Origin: an uncultured Bacteroidales bacterium
GTDB lineage: Bacteria > Bacteroidota > Bacteroidia > Bacteroidales > Bacteroidaceae
Assembly (NCBI GenBank): GCA_902791675.1
Contig: CADAWW010000021.1
Coordinates: forward strand, 1 to 38,492
Length of the DNA: 38,492 bases
Direction: 5' to 3'
A model generated the notes under the pieces. The model saw only the letters and a list, made by a program, of their open reading frames with translations, did not search any database and was not told where the DNA came from. The translations under genes were made by a program, and so were the position numbers. Each line of letters opens with the position of its first letter. Positions within the stretch are counted from its first letter, which is position 1. Below are positions 27,190 to 35,488 of the stretch, in pieces.

Positions 27190-28187
27190 TGAATGTTTCT
27201 TTCGTTAAGTGCCCGTATGTAATTGCGGGCATTTTTTTTGTGCTCATTGAAAGTGGCTGCATATTCATGTGTACCTGAGAAATCAGCTTTAGCACACATA
27301 TATAAATAGTTATGCTTTCGGTGGTTCAGTACAGCATCCAGACCCTTTATGCTTGCAATGCGGATGGGACCTGGAGGCAATCCTAAATTAAGATATGTAT
27401 TATACGGACTATCTTTTTTCAGATGCTCACCTAATATGCGTCTAAGAGAAAAGTCTCCTACAGCAAACTTCACAGTGGGGTCTGCCTGTAACAACATACC
27501 TTTATGCAGACGGTTCAGATATAGTCCTGCTATAATAGGTTTTTCTGCATCATTCGCTGTTTCCTCATCTACAATGCTGGCCAATGTACAAATCTCCTCG
27601 TGTGACAAGTTAAGCGCTTTAGCTTTTTGTTCTCGCTCATTATTCCAGAACGCCTTATTCTCTTTCTGCATTCGCGCCATAAGGCCTTTTAGAGAAATAT
27701 CCCAATACACCTCATATGTGTTGGGAATAAAGAGAGCGGGAAGGGTAGCAGTGCTATATCCCAACTGACGACAGAAGTCTTCGTCGGATAAAGCATTAAT
27801 TAAGGTCAGACTATCCAACATAATTTTCTTGGATATGGCTCCTGCAAGATTTTCCATAGTACGAGCCGATGGGATAGTCAGTAGGATAGGGTCCTGTTGC
27901 CCGTTCCTCAATTTGCGGTATAACGTCAAAAAATCTATGTTGGGCTCAATAACATAACGTCCTGTTCTGGCATGTCTAAATGGTATAATCTTATTTATTA
28001 TATATGCCCTCCATCCCAGTTGTGCTTTGTAAAAAACGCTGTCAGGTGTATCGTTCTTATCGATGTATATGATTTTGTTCTCAGACCCGTTGACAGGTAT
28101 GTAGAAGAACAGGTAACAAACTGAAATGATACTGGCACAGATTGCCAAGCAGAAACATATTATGGCGTATTTAATTCCTTTCTTCAT
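27186..28187 (-). CDS. mltG: Endolytic murein transglycosylase
   Basis: Inner-membrane lytic transglycosylase of the YceG/MltG family that cuts nascent glycan strands and sets their length. One N-terminal transmembrane helix (about residues 7-30). The catalytic region ASIVDEETANDAEKPIIAGLYLNRL contains the conserved E-T pair, and ADPTVKFAVGD and LNLGLPPGPI are further family blocks. The 333-residue length is typical. It starts 18 nt after a promoter -7 element and ends overlapping the malQ stop by 3 nt. The last codons are also used as the malQ terminator on the other strand. Confidence 0.95.
   Translation of the reverse strand: MKKGIKYAIICFCLAICASIISVCYLFFYIPVNGSENKIIYIDKNDTPDSVFYKAQLGWRAYIINKIIPFRHARTGRYVIEPNIDFLTLYRKLRNGQQDPILLTIPSARTMENLAGAISKKIMLDSLTLINALSDEDFCRQLGYSTATLPALFIPNTYEVYWDISLKGLMARMQKENKAFWNNEREQKAKALNLSHEEICTLASIVDEETANDAEKPIIAGLYLNRLHKGMLLQADPTVKFAVGDFSLRRILGEHLKKDSPYNTYLNLGLPPGPIRIASIKGLDAVLNHRKHNYLYMCAKADFSGTHEYAATFNEHKKNARNYIRALNERNIH
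27210..27239 (+). terminator. malQ terminator inside the mltG coding end
   Basis: TGCCCG (27210-27215) pairs with CGGGCA (27226-27231), with extra A-T pairs outside, followed by eight T (27232-27239). It is 21 nt after the malQ stop. The same bases encode KNARNYIRAL near the MltG C-terminus. Confidence 0.75.
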
Positions 28188-28211
28188 GTCTCAATTTTAG
28201 AAATGCAGATG

Positions 28212-28244
28212 CAAAAGTACAGAATTCTCAGTACTTTATACAAA
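28212..28244 (-). promoter_or_regulatory. mltG promoter
   Basis: Minus strand: -33 TTTG (28241-28244) and -7 TACTTTTG (28212-28219) with a 21-nt spacer; ATG at 28187. Confidence 0.65.
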
Positions 28245-28282
28245 AAAGAACGGTATAATTTCCCTAATTTCAAAAAAAGAGT

Positions 28283-28290
28283 TACCTTTG
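28283..28290 (+). promoter_or_regulatory. -7 element of the tRNA-Thr gene
   Basis: TACCTTTG, 11 nt upstream of the mature tRNA 5' end. No clear -33 match. Confidence 0.5.
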
Positions 28291-28301
28291 CAGTCGGTTT
28301 T

Positions 28302-28374
<73 letters not shown>

Positions 28375-28390
28375 CTTATAATTTGATAGG

Positions 28391-28417
28391 AGAGTTCTTT
28401 GTTGAATTCTTTTTTTT
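28391..28417 (+). terminator. Weak terminator after tRNA-Thr
   Basis: AGAGTTC (28391-28397) with GAATTCT (28404-28410), seven pairs including one G-T, loop TTTGTT, then a run of T to 28417. The rest of 28375-28476 shows nothing else. Confidence 0.55.
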
Positions 28418-28476
28418 ATCATATATCTTCTCTTGGTTTATATATTCACCCCAATTGTCTAATATATTATTCACCT

Positions 28477-30306
28477 TTAATACTTCATCAACTGAAAGAA
28501 TGTGGGCATATCTACCAACTCGATGCTTGGATCAAGGCGCTTGGCTTCTTCTACCAGGTTAACATACCATTCCGGGCTTTTTAATATGATTCGGAACCAA
28601 TGGAAATGAACATCCTTGCGGAGATGTACCCTTTCCACCAGTACTCGCGCAGCTTCCTTGGGATTATTTGAAACCAGGTCGTAGTCGGACCTTAGTATAG
28701 GCATGCCACGATAGTTGCCGATTATATCGCACTTCTGGGGGACAATACCATTACGACTGAATGTTCTGTATGCATCCAGCGATTTTTTGCCCATTTCAGG
28801 ACCATTCCCATCTATGATGAAGCCCGTTACACTAAGTCCCCATTTCCGATAGTATTTCTTACAATGACGCTTCCATGTGTTGATGTCTTCTGCTGCGCCT
28901 TCTTTCTCAGCGACACCTGGCATTAGATAGCCTGCTCCATTATCAGCAGCTGCAAAGAAATCTTTAGGACTTGCAGTAACACGAAAATTGTGTAGCACGT
29001 GAGGAACTCGTTCGGAGAGCACAGGGCTGATACACCACATCATGGGAAGTTTTCCCCTATAGGGATTGTCCCATAAGTCTGGTGTGCGTTGTGATACCCA
29101 GGAGGAAGCGTCGTAATCACCTACATAGATAATCACGTAGTTACGTGTTGTATCAACTATTCCGTCATTATTCAGATAGTGTGCTTCCTTCAGTTTTTTC
29201 TTTGAAATCCAAAGCTGGGGATAACGCTTCTTTAAGGGAAAGTGTTGCCAGAACGAAGCGTTAGCCAATGCGCCATAGCCTATGGCATCAGCATCCTTGA
29301 AAGCCATGTATCTACTGATTAGTTCGGCAAACTGCCATTCCGTTGCTACATCCTCGTGCTTCCCACCTGCACGTTTGGTATATTTATATGCCCATTCAGG
29401 GAAGCCCCCTATATAACATGGTGCTGAACTACGGCGGAGCGTGTGTGCCTGCTGCAACATTTCGCAAAGTGTACGATAATCTGTTCCCATAGGTTGGGTG
29501 ATATCATCTGTGGCCTCGTCTGGCCAGGGGGACAAATCGAAGAAGAAAGCCTTACGACTGATGAAAAAGTCGTGATTGGTAAGTGTATGATGGTTAATGG
29601 GCGCGCTTAAGGGTTTTTTACGCCACAGTTGGTCCTGATAGTATCCGGCATATCGTCCATCTATGCGCCCCTTCTTCATATACCGTTCAAGTAACCATAG
29701 GTAAGGATCGCATTTCTGGCTTTCAGATGAAACACGTGTAGTTCCTGGAATCATTCCCTTTCCAGTAAAGAGAGGACTACCGTCCTCGTTTACCAACCAT
29801 TCTTGTACCTCTAAGGCATCTCTGCCACTTGTCAGTCTCTGATATAGGGATGAGGGGCGTATATCCCAGCGCAAAGGCAACAGGTTTTCCACACCTGCAA
29901 TACTGCTGGCAACATTGCTTGTTGAAGCTACGTTAGAATCGTATGCAACTACACCTCGAAGTAAAGGGCGGAAATATCTGACGACATCTTCCACACTTTC
30001 CATAGATAGCGTGTCGCGCCCATTTAACCATTCATCCTTACGTCTGTAACGGTTCCACCAATAGGCATCGATACTACATCCGTGACTTTCAACATATTCT
30101 ATGTATAACCGAGGCTTGTCTCTGTTGACAATTCCCTGAAGCGCACTGATAGTATGCAGGTCATCCCATACACTAATAACAGCCATGCTGTCTTTGTAAT
30201 CAGCCTTCAGTGTGTACCTCATGTCGATATAAACAATCGGCTCCTGTTTTTTTGCATCGACATAGATTCCTAAAAAAAAGAATACAAATAAAAGAAAATG
30301 TCTCAT
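28477..30306 (-). CDS. GxGYxYP-domain protein (putative glycoside hydrolase)
   Basis: Exported 609-residue protein with a signal peptide (MRHFLLFVFFFLGIYVDA). The name-giving motif appears as DNGAGYLMPG about residue 454. The N-terminal domain (about 20-280) contains DDLHTISALQGIVNRDKPRLYI, which fits the GxGYxYP_N family. The C-terminal domain includes a segment with FIIDGNGPEMGKKSLDAY. The family is suspected to act on carbohydrates, but no activity is established to my knowledge. The start codon overlaps the stop of the DUF5107 gene by 1 nt (TAATG), and a sugar porter lies further upstream, so the three genes form one operon. It is the last gene before the tRNA region. Confidence 0.85.
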   Translation of the reverse strand: MRHFLLFVFFFLGIYVDAKKQEPIVYIDMRYTLKADYKDSMAVISVWDDLHTISALQGIVNRDKPRLYIEYVESHGCSIDAYWWNRYRRKDEWLNGRDTLSMESVEDVVRYFRPLLRGVVAYDSNVASTSNVASSIAGVENLLPLRWDIRPSSLYQRLTSGRDALEVQEWLVNEDGSPLFTGKGMIPGTTRVSSESQKCDPYLWLLERYMKKGRIDGRYAGYYQDQLWRKKPLSAPINHHTLTNHDFFISRKAFFFDLSPWPDEATDDITQPMGTDYRTLCEMLQQAHTLRRSSAPCYIGGFPEWAYKYTKRAGGKHEDVATEWQFAELISRYMAFKDADAIGYGALANASFWQHFPLKKRYPQLWISKKKLKEAHYLNNDGIVDTTRNYVIIYVGDYDASSWVSQRTPDLWDNPYRGKLPMMWCISPVLSERVPHVLHNFRVTASPKDFFAAADNGAGYLMPGVAEKEGAAEDINTWKRHCKKYYRKWGLSVTGFIIDGNGPEMGKKSLDAYRTFSRNGIVPQKCDIIGNYRGMPILRSDYDLVSNNPKEAARVLVERVHLRKDVHFHWFRIILKSPEWYVNLVEEAKRLDPSIELVDMPTFFQLMKY

Positions 30307-33300
30307 TATTCTATTTGGATAAAGGTATGTAACTGCCGGACACCTTGGTGGTTGTTGTCAAGGATTTCCACTTCCTTTAGATAATGCTCTGCTTTCTCCT
30401 TTTCGCCCATGCCGTAGTAACCGAGGGCGAGCATGTATTTACAATGGATGAGATTCTTTGTGTCAAGACTGTCCTCCCAAATGAGCAAGTCGGGTAGTGA
30501 AACGGCAAAGTAGTCCATCACCACCTTTTCGTAGATATGTTGCTTGCCGTAATTGATAAGCTTGTTGAATAGGCCACGGGCTTTATCTTCTTGCCCCAGC
30601 TTGCGATAGCAGAGGGCTGCATAGAATATCTTGTCGGGCTTGGCATCGTTGTAGTACATAGCGGCAGCAGGTTCTGTGGGGCCTGCTGTACCTTCCTCGT
30701 ATCGGCCAAGGAAATAAAGGAAATCGTTGTCTTGGGCGCCATATAGCTTGCCTTCGCCCAAATGAGTTGGGAAGGTCAGACACTCCTCAAGCAGTTGGCG
30801 GGCACGTTGGTCGTTGTTATCTTTCTGTAATAGCTGCTTGGCAATCTCCAAACGGCAAATCTGGTATTGTCCGCTTACCTTTCCTTCTCCACCTTCCCAT
30901 GGATGGAAGATGCGGTTATCGATAATTTCTTTAGCCTCTTCGTAGCGACCAAGTTGGTTAAGTAGAGTTGCCTCTTCGAGTACAAGATCATCGCGACGCC
31001 GGATAAGTTCCGGATACTGCAGTAGGAAGTCCAATCGCTCCTGATGCGACTTGTGAAGACGTTTGTAGAGTTGGTCGAGTTCCATAAGTGTTCTTGCATC
31101 GCTCTCGTCAAGGTGGAAGGCGCGTTCCATGTATTCGAGCGCTTCTTCTTGGCGCCCCTGTTTATTAAAGCGTGCCAAAGCAAGGTTGCGCCATACGCAG
31201 GGGAACGATGGATCGAGTTTGGCAGATTTTTCCCAGTACTCGATTGCAAGTTCGTACTGACGTTTGTCGTAGTAGAGACAGCCCAAATAGTATGGTGCCC
31301 GTGCATCGTCTATATCGGGCAGGAACTCCAGTTTCTGAAGGATAAATGCATCTTCCAGACGATTGGGGAAGCAATAGTCTGGACTTATCTGGACAGCCTT
31401 TTGCCGATATAGTATTGACTCGGTTATGGAACTGATGTATGCCAGATAATAATAGGTAAGCGGCGACTCTTCCACATGGTGACTGATAGCCGTCTGCAAC
31501 ACCAGTTCAACTTCCTTTTTAAGTCCGGCATGCATATAGTCGAGGGCTATCTCGTGATAGTTATAGATGTTGCCATGCATCAGTTCCACCATACGCTCCA
31601 AAGGCTCATTGCTGTCAGTCAACAGATGTTCCTCTACCATGCAGAGGTAGTTGAAATGGTCTATCCTGTACGACTCCTGAATCCATGCCAGTGCCTGCTT
31701 GTTACGTCCCAATTTGCGCAGTACGACAGCCTTCATGGCACGTGCCTGATGGTTGTGGCTGTTGCTTATCAGGGCACGTTCCATCTCATCCAATGCATCC
31801 TCCCAACGTTCGTCGGCCATACTGATGCAAGCAGCCTCGTAGAAGCCTGCATCTGCCCACGCCTTATTCCATGTAGATTTCCAGAAAAGGTCATACGCAG
31901 ACTGGGGCTTCCCTAAGTATTTATTCACGACACCAAGGTAGAACAGCGGCTCACCATCGTATGGATTGGGATTACGTTTTTTCTGCACCTTAACAGCTGT
32001 CTGCAAATAGCTTTCTGCCATATCGAAGCGGGCACGGCGAAGATACCAGAGCCCCATCTGCATATTACATCGATAATCAAACGGGTCGCGTCGCAGTGCT
32101 TCTTCGTAGTAGTCGAGAGCCGACCATGTGGCATGACGGTATTGTTCCAAATGGAGGCCAGTCAGATAGAGCTGGTCGATGGTCTTGGTGTCTTGAGGCG
32201 AGAGGGCAGCCTCGGCGGCATCGGGAATGGGACGGATTTCGTCAGGCTCGGCATGCCAGCACAGCAACGGACACTTTCGCTTACCCTCTGCCCGGTCGAT
32301 GGTCATACGAAGGTCGGCAAGGTGCTCCTTTCCTGTTTTAACTGTCTCTACAAGCACTTCTTCGGGACTCAGCGTGACAATCTTATTATAATACGCAATG
32401 CCGTCTTTTCCGTCAAGAACGATGCGTACGGTTTTCTTCGAGGTAGCTAAAATCTTGAATTGTGCCTGGCTGTCGGCAATCTCCTCGATGTTCACGACGA
32501 AGTCCTTTGATGCCTGCTTGACGATTCCCACCTCGCGATAAGGCATGAAGTACTGCACGAACTGTTTCTCCTCATATGGCATGAGCCACGTAAAGTCGGG
32601 CTGATTCTCTGTATAGACGCCTGCCATCAGCTCGATATAAGGGCGGAAGCCAGGCTTTAATGGGGAATCATCTTTCGTTACCTCATCTGTAAGGTTGCGA
32701 TCCCAGGCACGGCCAAAGTCGCCATTCCCCCATGTCCATTGTTTCTTACCGGGCGAAAATTGGTGGCGGGCCACATGTAGCATTCCCCCATGTGTGTCGT
32801 TCTCGTATCCACCTTCGAAATCGTATTTTGAATTAACGGCCATATAGCTGGTAGGCACAAAGATATTCTTGTAATTAGAGATATCCACACCTGCGGAATA
32901 GTCCATTTTATAATAGATGCCTGTGGCAATGGGGAAACTGGAAACGGCACGTTTACCGTGATCGAAGACGGCATTCACATCGGGTGGAAAGACGCTTTGA
33001 TAGGCATCATTTACCTCAACGGCAGGATTAGCCCACCAGAGAAAGGTTTGGGGGAGTGGAGTCCGATTGCTGACACGCCCTTGAATCTCCAGATAAGCAC
33101 AACCTGGACGTAACGTAAAGCCTGCCATTCCCTTCTGATGGAACATACGCTCCATCTCGTTCACCCAAACAGTTACACTTCCGTCTTCGTTCTCCACAAT
33201 AGTAGAATCGACGGGCATATAAGTGGAAGGGCGGTGATGCTGGGGCCAATTGAACTCAATGCCTCCCGAGATCCACGGACCAGCCAAGCCCACAAGGGCA

Positions 33301-33596
33301 GGTTTGATGACGTGGTTGTAATATACAAAGTGGCGCTGCTTTATTTTATCATAAGCCATCTGTATACGTCCACCCAATTCGGGGAGTATCATTACCTTTA
33401 TGTATTCGTTCTCCAACCAAACAGCCTTCCAATCCTTGTCTACTTTTTCATTGCTGATGGATTCTATGACAGGGTAGGGGTAAACGACACCACTGGAGCC
33501 CTGATATACTCTCTTTTCCAAGAACATAGGATTCTTTTCGGGCTTCCCCACCTCGTAGGTCGGAATCGTTACAATTTCTTTCCAAGCTTTTACCAT
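30306..33596 (-). CDS. DUF5107 protein with tetratricopeptide repeats
   Basis: 1096 residues, no signal peptide, so probably cytoplasmic. The N-terminal part (about 1-330) is DUF5107, with ENEYIKVMILPELGGRIQMAYDK, which resembles the beta-sandwich of aldose-epimerase-like proteins that bind sugars, and WISGGIEFNWPQHHRPSTY. A linking beta-rich part runs to about 450. The remaining 600 residues hold many TPR units (for example YYEEALRRDPFDYRCNMQMGLWYL and YELAIEYWEKSAKLDPSFPCVW). Domain order and length match other DUF5107-TPR proteins I know. It is 25 nt downstream of a sugar porter and overlaps a GxGYxYP gene. It may process or sense a carbohydrate (inference); no catalytic residue can be named. 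Confidence 0.85.
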   Translation of the reverse strand: MVKAWKEIVTIPTYEVGKPEKNPMFLEKRVYQGSSGVVYPYPVIESISNEKVDKDWKAVWLENEYIKVMILPELGGRIQMAYDKIKQRHFVYYNHVIKPALVGLAGPWISGGIEFNWPQHHRPSTYMPVDSTIVENEDGSVTVWVNEMERMFHQKGMAGFTLRPGCAYLEIQGRVSNRTPLPQTFLWWANPAVEVNDAYQSVFPPDVNAVFDHGKRAVSSFPIATGIYYKMDYSAGVDISNYKNIFVPTSYMAVNSKYDFEGGYENDTHGGMLHVARHQFSPGKKQWTWGNGDFGRAWDRNLTDEVTKDDSPLKPGFRPYIELMAGVYTENQPDFTWLMPYEEKQFVQYFMPYREVGIVKQASKDFVVNIEEIADSQAQFKILATSKKTVRIVLDGKDGIAYYNKIVTLSPEEVLVETVKTGKEHLADLRMTIDRAEGKRKCPLLCWHAEPDEIRPIPDAAEAALSPQDTKTIDQLYLTGLHLEQYRHATWSALDYYEEALRRDPFDYRCNMQMGLWYLRRARFDMAESYLQTAVKVQKKRNPNPYDGEPLFYLGVVNKYLGKPQSAYDLFWKSTWNKAWADAGFYEAACISMADERWEDALDEMERALISNSHNHQARAMKAVVLRKLGRNKQALAWIQESYRIDHFNYLCMVEEHLLTDSNEPLERMVELMHGNIYNYHEIALDYMHAGLKKEVELVLQTAISHHVEESPLTYYYLAYISSITESILYRQKAVQISPDYCFPNRLEDAFILQKLEFLPDIDDARAPYYLGCLYYDKRQYELAIEYWEKSAKLDPSFPCVWRNLALARFNKQGRQEEALEYMERAFHLDESDARTLMELDQLYKRLHKSHQERLDFLLQYPELIRRRDDLVLEEATLLNQLGRYEEAKEIIDNRIFHPWEGGEGKVSGQYQICRLEIAKQLLQKDNNDQRARQLLEECLTFPTHLGEGKLYGAQDNDFLYFLGRYEEGTAGPTEPAAAMYYNDAKPDKIFYAALCYRKLGQEDKARGLFNKLINYGKQHIYEKVVMDYFAVSLPDLLIWEDSLDTKNLIHCKYMLALGYYGMGEKEKAEHYLKEVEILDNNHQGVRQLHTFIQIE

Positions 33597-33621
33597 GTTT
33601 TTGTTTACGCGTTATATTTTT

Positions 33622-34938
33622 CTAATTTACCAATTCATGTTCCAATTCTTCCAGGCTCTTTCCTTTAGTCTCAGGGCAACGGCACAATAGAAATACAAAT
33701 GCAGCGAGACATATGACACTGTAAACCCAGAATGAACCACTGCTACCCAGTGCTGCATTCATGGACGGGAATGAGAATGTGAGTGTGCAACATCCAACCC
33801 ATAAGGCAAAGGTGCATGTAGCCATGGCAATGCCTCGTATACGGTTGGGGAATATCTCAGCCAACAACGTCCATGTTACAGGGGCCAGCGTCATGGCATA
33901 TACCGAGATTGCCGCAACCACCAACGTAACCATCAAGACACCCTTCACTTCGAAGAAATAGCATGTGCCCAGCGTAAGGTAGATTAGCCCCAATCCGCCA
34001 GCACCGATGAGCATAAGCGTTCGGCGTCCCCACTTTTCGATAGTGTAGAGAGCCGCAATAGTAAATACAACGTTGGCTATGCCGGTAATTACAATATTGA
34101 TAAACATACCATCTACATCAAAACCGGCACCCACGAATATCTCTTGAGCATAGTTGAAGATTACATTTGTTCCGCACCACTGTTGAAATACAGCAATCAC
34201 CAAACCTAAAAGTAATATCCTTGCATATCTGGACTGGAACAACTCTTTAAACCCAGCCCCTTGTCTTGTGGATTCATGAGTCTTCATCTTAAGGTACACA
34301 GGACTCTCTGGGATGAAGAAACTCATTATCAAGAACAATGCTGCAGGTATTGTTTCTGCCCAAAACATCCATCGCCATCCCCATTCTACGTTCCAGGCCT
34401 GTTCGACAGAAACGGAGGTATTACGAGCCAATAACATATTTACTATTTGTGCTGCCAGGATTCCCAGTACGATCGTCATTTGGTTGAGTGAGACCATACG
34501 GCCGCGAATTTCTGTAGGACTAACCTCTGCAATATACATCGGTGCCAAAGCAGACGCCACGCCGATACCTATTCCGCCCACGAAACGAGCAATGTTAAAC
34601 AAAGTGAAGCTATTGAACAATCCTGTTCCTATGGCAGATACGGTAAATAAAACTGCCGACAACATGAGCAACGGCTTACGACCATATTTGTCAGCAGCTC
34701 CACCTGCCACCATAGCACCAGCAAGGCAACCAACCAAGGCAGTAGTCATTGCTACCCCCTGCATTATAGGTGATTCGCTAATACCGAAGAAGAGTTCGTA
34801 AAATGGCTTAGCACCACCTATTACCACCCAATCATACCCGAAGAGTAATCCGCCCATTGCAGACACAGCGCAAATGAAATAGAGAAATCCTTTATTGTAA
34901 CTCAGCATTAGGGTCTTTGATTTCCGTTGATTATCCAT
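33622..34938 (-). CDS. Sugar porter family MFS transporter
   Basis: 438-residue inner-membrane protein with 12 predicted transmembrane segments, of the sugar:proton symporter type (XylE/GLUT-like). Signatures are GGLLFGYDWVVIGG in helix 1, DKYGRKPLLM between helices 2 and 3, PESPVYL in the central loop, NRIRGIAMA and the C-terminal PETKGKSLEELE. The central helix QQWCGTNVIFNYA resembles the QQxxGxNxxxYYA sugar-binding motif. The substrate is unknown. It is the first gene of the operon with DUF5107 and GxGYxYP genes and presumably imports their substrate or product. Start ATG 34938. Confidence 0.92.
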   Translation of the reverse strand: MDNQRKSKTLMLSYNKGFLYFICAVSAMGGLLFGYDWVVIGGAKPFYELFFGISESPIMQGVAMTTALVGCLAGAMVAGGAADKYGRKPLLMLSAVLFTVSAIGTGLFNSFTLFNIARFVGGIGIGVASALAPMYIAEVSPTEIRGRMVSLNQMTIVLGILAAQIVNMLLARNTSVSVEQAWNVEWGWRWMFWAETIPAALFLIMSFFIPESPVYLKMKTHESTRQGAGFKELFQSRYARILLLGLVIAVFQQWCGTNVIFNYAQEIFVGAGFDVDGMFINIVITGIANVVFTIAALYTIEKWGRRTLMLIGAGGLGLIYLTLGTCYFFEVKGVLMVTLVVAAISVYAMTLAPVTWTLLAEIFPNRIRGIAMATCTFALWVGCCTLTFSFPSMNAALGSSGSFWVYSVICLAAFVFLLCRCPETKGKSLEELEHELVN

Positions 34939-34989
34939 AAAATAAGGTTGTTATAATGTGGTTGTTCGTTTTTTCGTTGGAAAATTATG

Positions 34990-34997
34990 CAAAAATA
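34990..34997 (-). promoter_or_regulatory. -7 element of the sugar porter operon
   Basis: TATTTTTG on the minus strand, 51 nt upstream of the start. The -33 box is unclear. A perfect 11-nt palindrome CTCTTAAAGAG lies further upstream at 35030-35040 and could be an operator. Otherwise the 227-nt spacer to ssb holds only the ssb promoter. Confidence 0.4.
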
Positions 34998-35114
34998 TTC
35001 ATATAGAATCTCTCAACTTATTTTTTTTGCTCTTAAAGAGTTGTTTTGTTATATAATAAGCCAGATGAGCTTGTTTGTTGTATTTCAAGATAAACAAAAA
35101 TACTACCTTTATAT

Positions 35115-35145
35115 TTTGTATTTCGCTTGGTTTACACTATCTTTG
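35115..35145 (+). promoter_or_regulatory. ssb-gldE promoter
   Basis: TTTG at 35115-35118 and TATCTTTG at 35138-35145, 19 nt apart; ATG of ssb at 35166. Confidence 0.6.
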
Positions 35146-35165
35146 CAAAACAAAATATAAGGATT

Positions 35166-35488
35166 ATGAATAAAGTAATGTTGATAGGAAACGTTGGCAA
35201 AGAGCCAGAAGTAAGATACGTTGATACCGGTGTTTGTGTTGCAAGTGTAAGGCTGGCTACCAAGGAGCGCGGTTATAAACTGCCTAATGGAGGCGAGGTG
35301 CCCGACCGGACGGAATGGCATAACATCATACTTTGGCGCAAACTGGCCGAGGTTGTCGAGAAGTATGTGCATACGGGACCTGGGATGATAAAAATGGGAT
35401 AAAACGTTCTATTACTGAAATTTGGGCCGACTCCATGGAGATGCTTACTCCTAAGTCGCAAGAAACAGTGGAAGAAAATAACATATAA
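35166..35488 (+). pseudogene. ssb: Single-stranded DNA-binding protein, broken by internal deletion
   Basis: SSB coats single-stranded DNA in replication. The start MNKVMLIGNVGKEPEVRY and TEWHNIILWRKLAEVVEKYVHTG are normal. Directly after HTG the frame slips to PGMIKMG and a stop at 35400-35402. The correct C-terminal sequence resumes in another frame (WDDKNGIKRSITEIWADSMEMLTP, from about 35365) and ends at 35486-35488, overlapping the gldE ATG by 1 nt. The missing piece is the segment usually reading like DKLYxEGKIRTR, about 12 residues; the remaining 323 nt is 2 mod 3, so the deletion is 1 mod 3. As ssb is essential, another copy must exist or this is an assembly or cloning error. Confidence 0.82.

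Noticed and set aside
31476-31916. 146-codon frame antisense to the DUF5107 gene
   Set aside because: Shadow of a long, domain-supported gene on the other strand.
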